Shown here piece after piece: positions 62,504 to 64,000 of a DNA stretch of 64,000 bases. Below the pieces are notes generated by a model, which worked only from the letters and a program-made list of their open reading frames with translations, made no database searches and had not been told where the DNA came from. The DNA is from CADEED01 sp964444835 (GTDB taxonomy: Bacteria; Pseudomonadota; Gammaproteobacteria; Steroidobacterales; Steroidobacteraceae). The stretch lies in contig CAYUIT010000002.1 of assembly GCA_964444835.1 (NCBI GenBank), positions 152,801 to 216,800 of the forward strand. Direction: 5' to 3'. The position numbers were made by a program, and so were the translations under genes. Position 1 is the first letter of the stretch. Each line of letters starts with the position of its first letter.

Positions 62504-63052
62504 TTATGGCGCGATGGAGAGCACTTCTGCCCCGGCTGGAAACAGCTCCTGGCGGATTTCATGCACGAGCGTCCAGCTTTGGGCGTCGGCCGGATCGAGC
62601 GTGGTCCGCTGCCGCATCGCGTTGGTGACTTGCCGGGCGGTCTTACCCGTGTTGGCGGCAATGACCTTGGCACAGTTGTCCATATCGACCCGCAGACTCT
62701 TGATCTTCTCGAGTAACTGCATCTCCTCAAGGCTCATGCCTTGATTGAAGTTCATCGAGACGGGGTGCAACAAGAAGCGCGCTTGTGGCACGCACAAGCG
62801 TCGGTCGCCACTGCAATACATTGCCACGCCGATCGAATCGACGCTGCCGAAGTTATGAGTCGTTAGTTCGAGCGGCAAGCCCTTCAAATAGTTATAAGCC
62901 GTGAGCCCATGGAACACCGAGCCGCCGCCCGTCGACAGCAACAATGTGAGCGTGCGATCGCCAGCGGCTACGCGTTGATCGACGGCACTCATCAGCTTTT
63001 GGATCGTGGCTTCATTGACGGGTGCGTAGAACTTGATGACGGTGTGGCCCAT
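62504..63052 (-). CDS. ClpP-like serine protease, stand-alone
   Basis: About 182 residues from ATG 63052. ClpP/crotonase-type protease fold: 'LLLSTGGGSVFHGLTAYNYL' equals the ClpP oxyanion region, Ser in 'NFGSVDSIGVAMYCSG', His in 'ARFLLHPVSMNFNQG' and a candidate Asp in 'QRTTLDPADAQSW'. Shorter than ClpP (~200), without its N-terminal loops, and with no ClpX next door. Lipoprotein or signal peptides are absent. Could be an ATP-independent housekeeping protease; substrate unknown. 18 bp after the RlmI-like gene. Confidence 0.85.
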   Translation of the reverse strand: MGHTVIKFYAPVNEATIQKLMSAVDQRVAAGDRTLTLLLSTGGGSVFHGLTAYNYLKGLPLELTTHNFGSVDSIGVAMYCSGDRRLCVPQARFLLHPVSMNFNQGMSLEEMQLLEKIKSLRVDMDNCAKVIAANTGKTARQVTNAMRQRTTLDPADAQSWTLVHEIRQELFPAGAEVLSIAP

Positions 63053-63069
63053 AGCAGCTTCTTTCGGCG

Positions 63070-64000
63070 TTATTCGCGCGTGACCCGACAAAACAAGGCT
63101 TTCAGGTATCGCGTCTCGGGAATGGCGGGGTGAATCGGATGATCCGCGGCTTGGCCACCGCGCTCGAGCAATTGCACGAAGCGCGAGGTGGGACGCGCGG
63201 CGGCTTGCACGGCGCCGATCAATTCGTCCTCGGGTAGATGGTAGGAGCACGAGCAGGACACCAAGATGCCCCCTTCGGCCACGAGCGGCAGTGCGAGCTG
63301 ATTGAGCTTGCGGTACGCCGCGAGGCCTTGGTGAAAGTCCTTCTTGCGCTTGATGAAGGCTGGCGGATCGAGCACCACGATCTCGAACTTCGCACCCTCG
63401 GCTGCCAAACCCTTCAGCGCATCGAAGGCATCTTCACGACGTGTACGCAATTGCCGTTGGTTGAGTGCCGCATTGCGCTCCGCGAACTCCAAGGCGAGCG
63501 CCGAGGAGTCGACACACAGCGCCTCACTGGCGCCTGCGCGCAACGCGCTGACGGCCCACGCGCCGACGTAACTGCACACGTCGAGCACTTTGGCACCCGG
63601 CGTGACGTAGCGCCGCAAGCGCTCCCGATTGAACGCCTGGTCGAAAAACCAACCCGTCTTCTGGCCCTCCGCGAGCGGCGCTTCGAACGAGGCTCCCGAC
63701 TCCCGGACGGTGATGACTTGCGGCACAGCATCTGCGCGCGCAGCCTCCACGCTGCGAGCCAAACCTTCGAGGTCACGCGCGCCGCTGTCGTTCTTCCAAA
63801 TGAGGCGATGCGGACCGATCACGTCGAGGAGCGCTGCTTCGATTGCGCTGCGCATCGCATCGATTCCTGCCGTGCCGCTCTGTGCGACGAGCGTATCGCC
63901 GAACCGATCGACAATCAGACCGGGAATGCCGTCGGACTCGCCATACACCCAGCGCCCGTACGGCTCGGCATTCACGCGCGCCCGCAAGTCCGCGGCCGAG
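63070..64000 (-). CDS. rlmI: RlmI-like 23S rRNA cytosine methyltransferase (5' end outside window)
   Basis: The frame is open to the window edge; a TTG at 63987 is not a convincing start. The visible ~310 residues lack the N-terminal PUA domain. 'YGRWVYGESDGIPGLIVDRF' is the RlmI EEHEE linker region, then SAM motif 'KVLDVCSYVGAWAVSALRAG' and catalytic 'VVLDPPAFIKRKKDFHQG', with the Cys-rich 'LVSCSCSYHLPEDEL'. Methylates a C5 of a 23S rRNA cytosine in the family model; RlmI-type is most likely, other RlmK-like relatives possible. Confidence 0.85.
   Translation of the reverse strand, partial: SAADLRARVNAEPYGRWVYGESDGIPGLIVDRFGDTLVAQSGTAGIDAMRSAIEAALLDVIGPHRLIWKNDSGARDLEGLARSVEAARADAVPQVITVRESGASFEAPLAEGQKTGWFFDQAFNRERLRRYVTPGAKVLDVCSYVGAWAVSALRAGASEALCVDSSALALEFAERNAALNQRQLRTRREDAFDALKGLAAEGAKFEIVVLDPPAFIKRKKDFHQGLAAYRKLNQLALPLVAEGGILVSCSCSYHLPEDELIGAVQAAARPTSRFVQLLERGGQAADHPIHPAIPETRYLKALFCRVTRE

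Overview
A 64 kb stretch of a compact, GC-rich (roughly 64% by eye) Gammaproteobacterial chromosome. Gene order (lolB-ispE-tRNA-Gln-prs-rplY-pth-ychF; mreBCD-mrdA-rodA-mltB-rlpA-dac-ybeD; lptD-surA-pdxA-rsmA-apaG-apaH; lgt-thyA) is typical of Gammaproteobacteria. The mix with GatCAB, a kynurenine operon, AmgK/MurU and a MoxR/DUF58 cassette points towards the Xanthomonadales/Nevskiales/Steroidobacterales side of the class; this is inferred from content only. No IS, prophage, CRISPR or rRNA is seen. No gap between genes exceeds about 150 bp, so no stretch over 300 bp lacks a gene.

Layout. 1-426: end of a LytTR regulator. 438-7345 (minus): translation and envelope genes ychF, pth, rplY, prs, tRNA-Gln, ispE, lolB and a TPR protein. 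7402-18708: prfA; an RDD-SpoIIM fusion; a converging five-gene MoxR/DUF58/DUF4350/DUF4129/membrane-protein operon; then prmC, a cyclophilin, mtgA and an unknown membrane protein. 18723-24242 (minus): methionine operon of an ArsR-methyltransferase-like regulator (SahR-like), metF and metH, with a perfect AT-rich palindrome at its head. 24363-30998: GNAT acetyltransferase, diguanylate cyclase, hslO and gatCAB. 31124-41073 (plus): rod-shape and cell-wall cluster mreBCD-mrdA-rodA-mltB-rlpA-dacC, then a class IV aminotransferase and ybeD. 41070-44485 (minus): lipA/lipB and the muramate-recycling pair amgK-murU. 44530-51199 (plus): lptD-surA-pdxA-rsmA-apaG-apaH. 51975-55964 (plus): kynurenine-pathway operon. 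55966-64000: folA, a large secreted DUF11 protein, and a minus-strand group of 2OG-Fe oxygenase, SET-domain methyltransferase, thyA, lgt, ClpP-like protease and an RlmI-like methyltransferase cut by the window edge.

Themes. Two thirds of the window builds or maintains the envelope: LPS (lptD), lipoproteins (lgt, lolB), peptidoglycan (mtgA, mrdA/rodA, mltB, rlpA, dacC, amgK-murU) and OMP folding (surA). Genes are tightly packed, with many ATGA/GTGA/TGATG/TAATG stop-start overlaps and several convergent pairs whose 3' ends overlap. Three signals are not explained by the gene list: a recurrent -10-like box 6-7 nt before the start codon of operon-leading genes (suggesting leaderless mRNAs), marked enrichment of the 7-mer CTAACAA/TTGTTAG (38 copies by eye), and a symmetric ATTATAAT shared by two divergent promoters.
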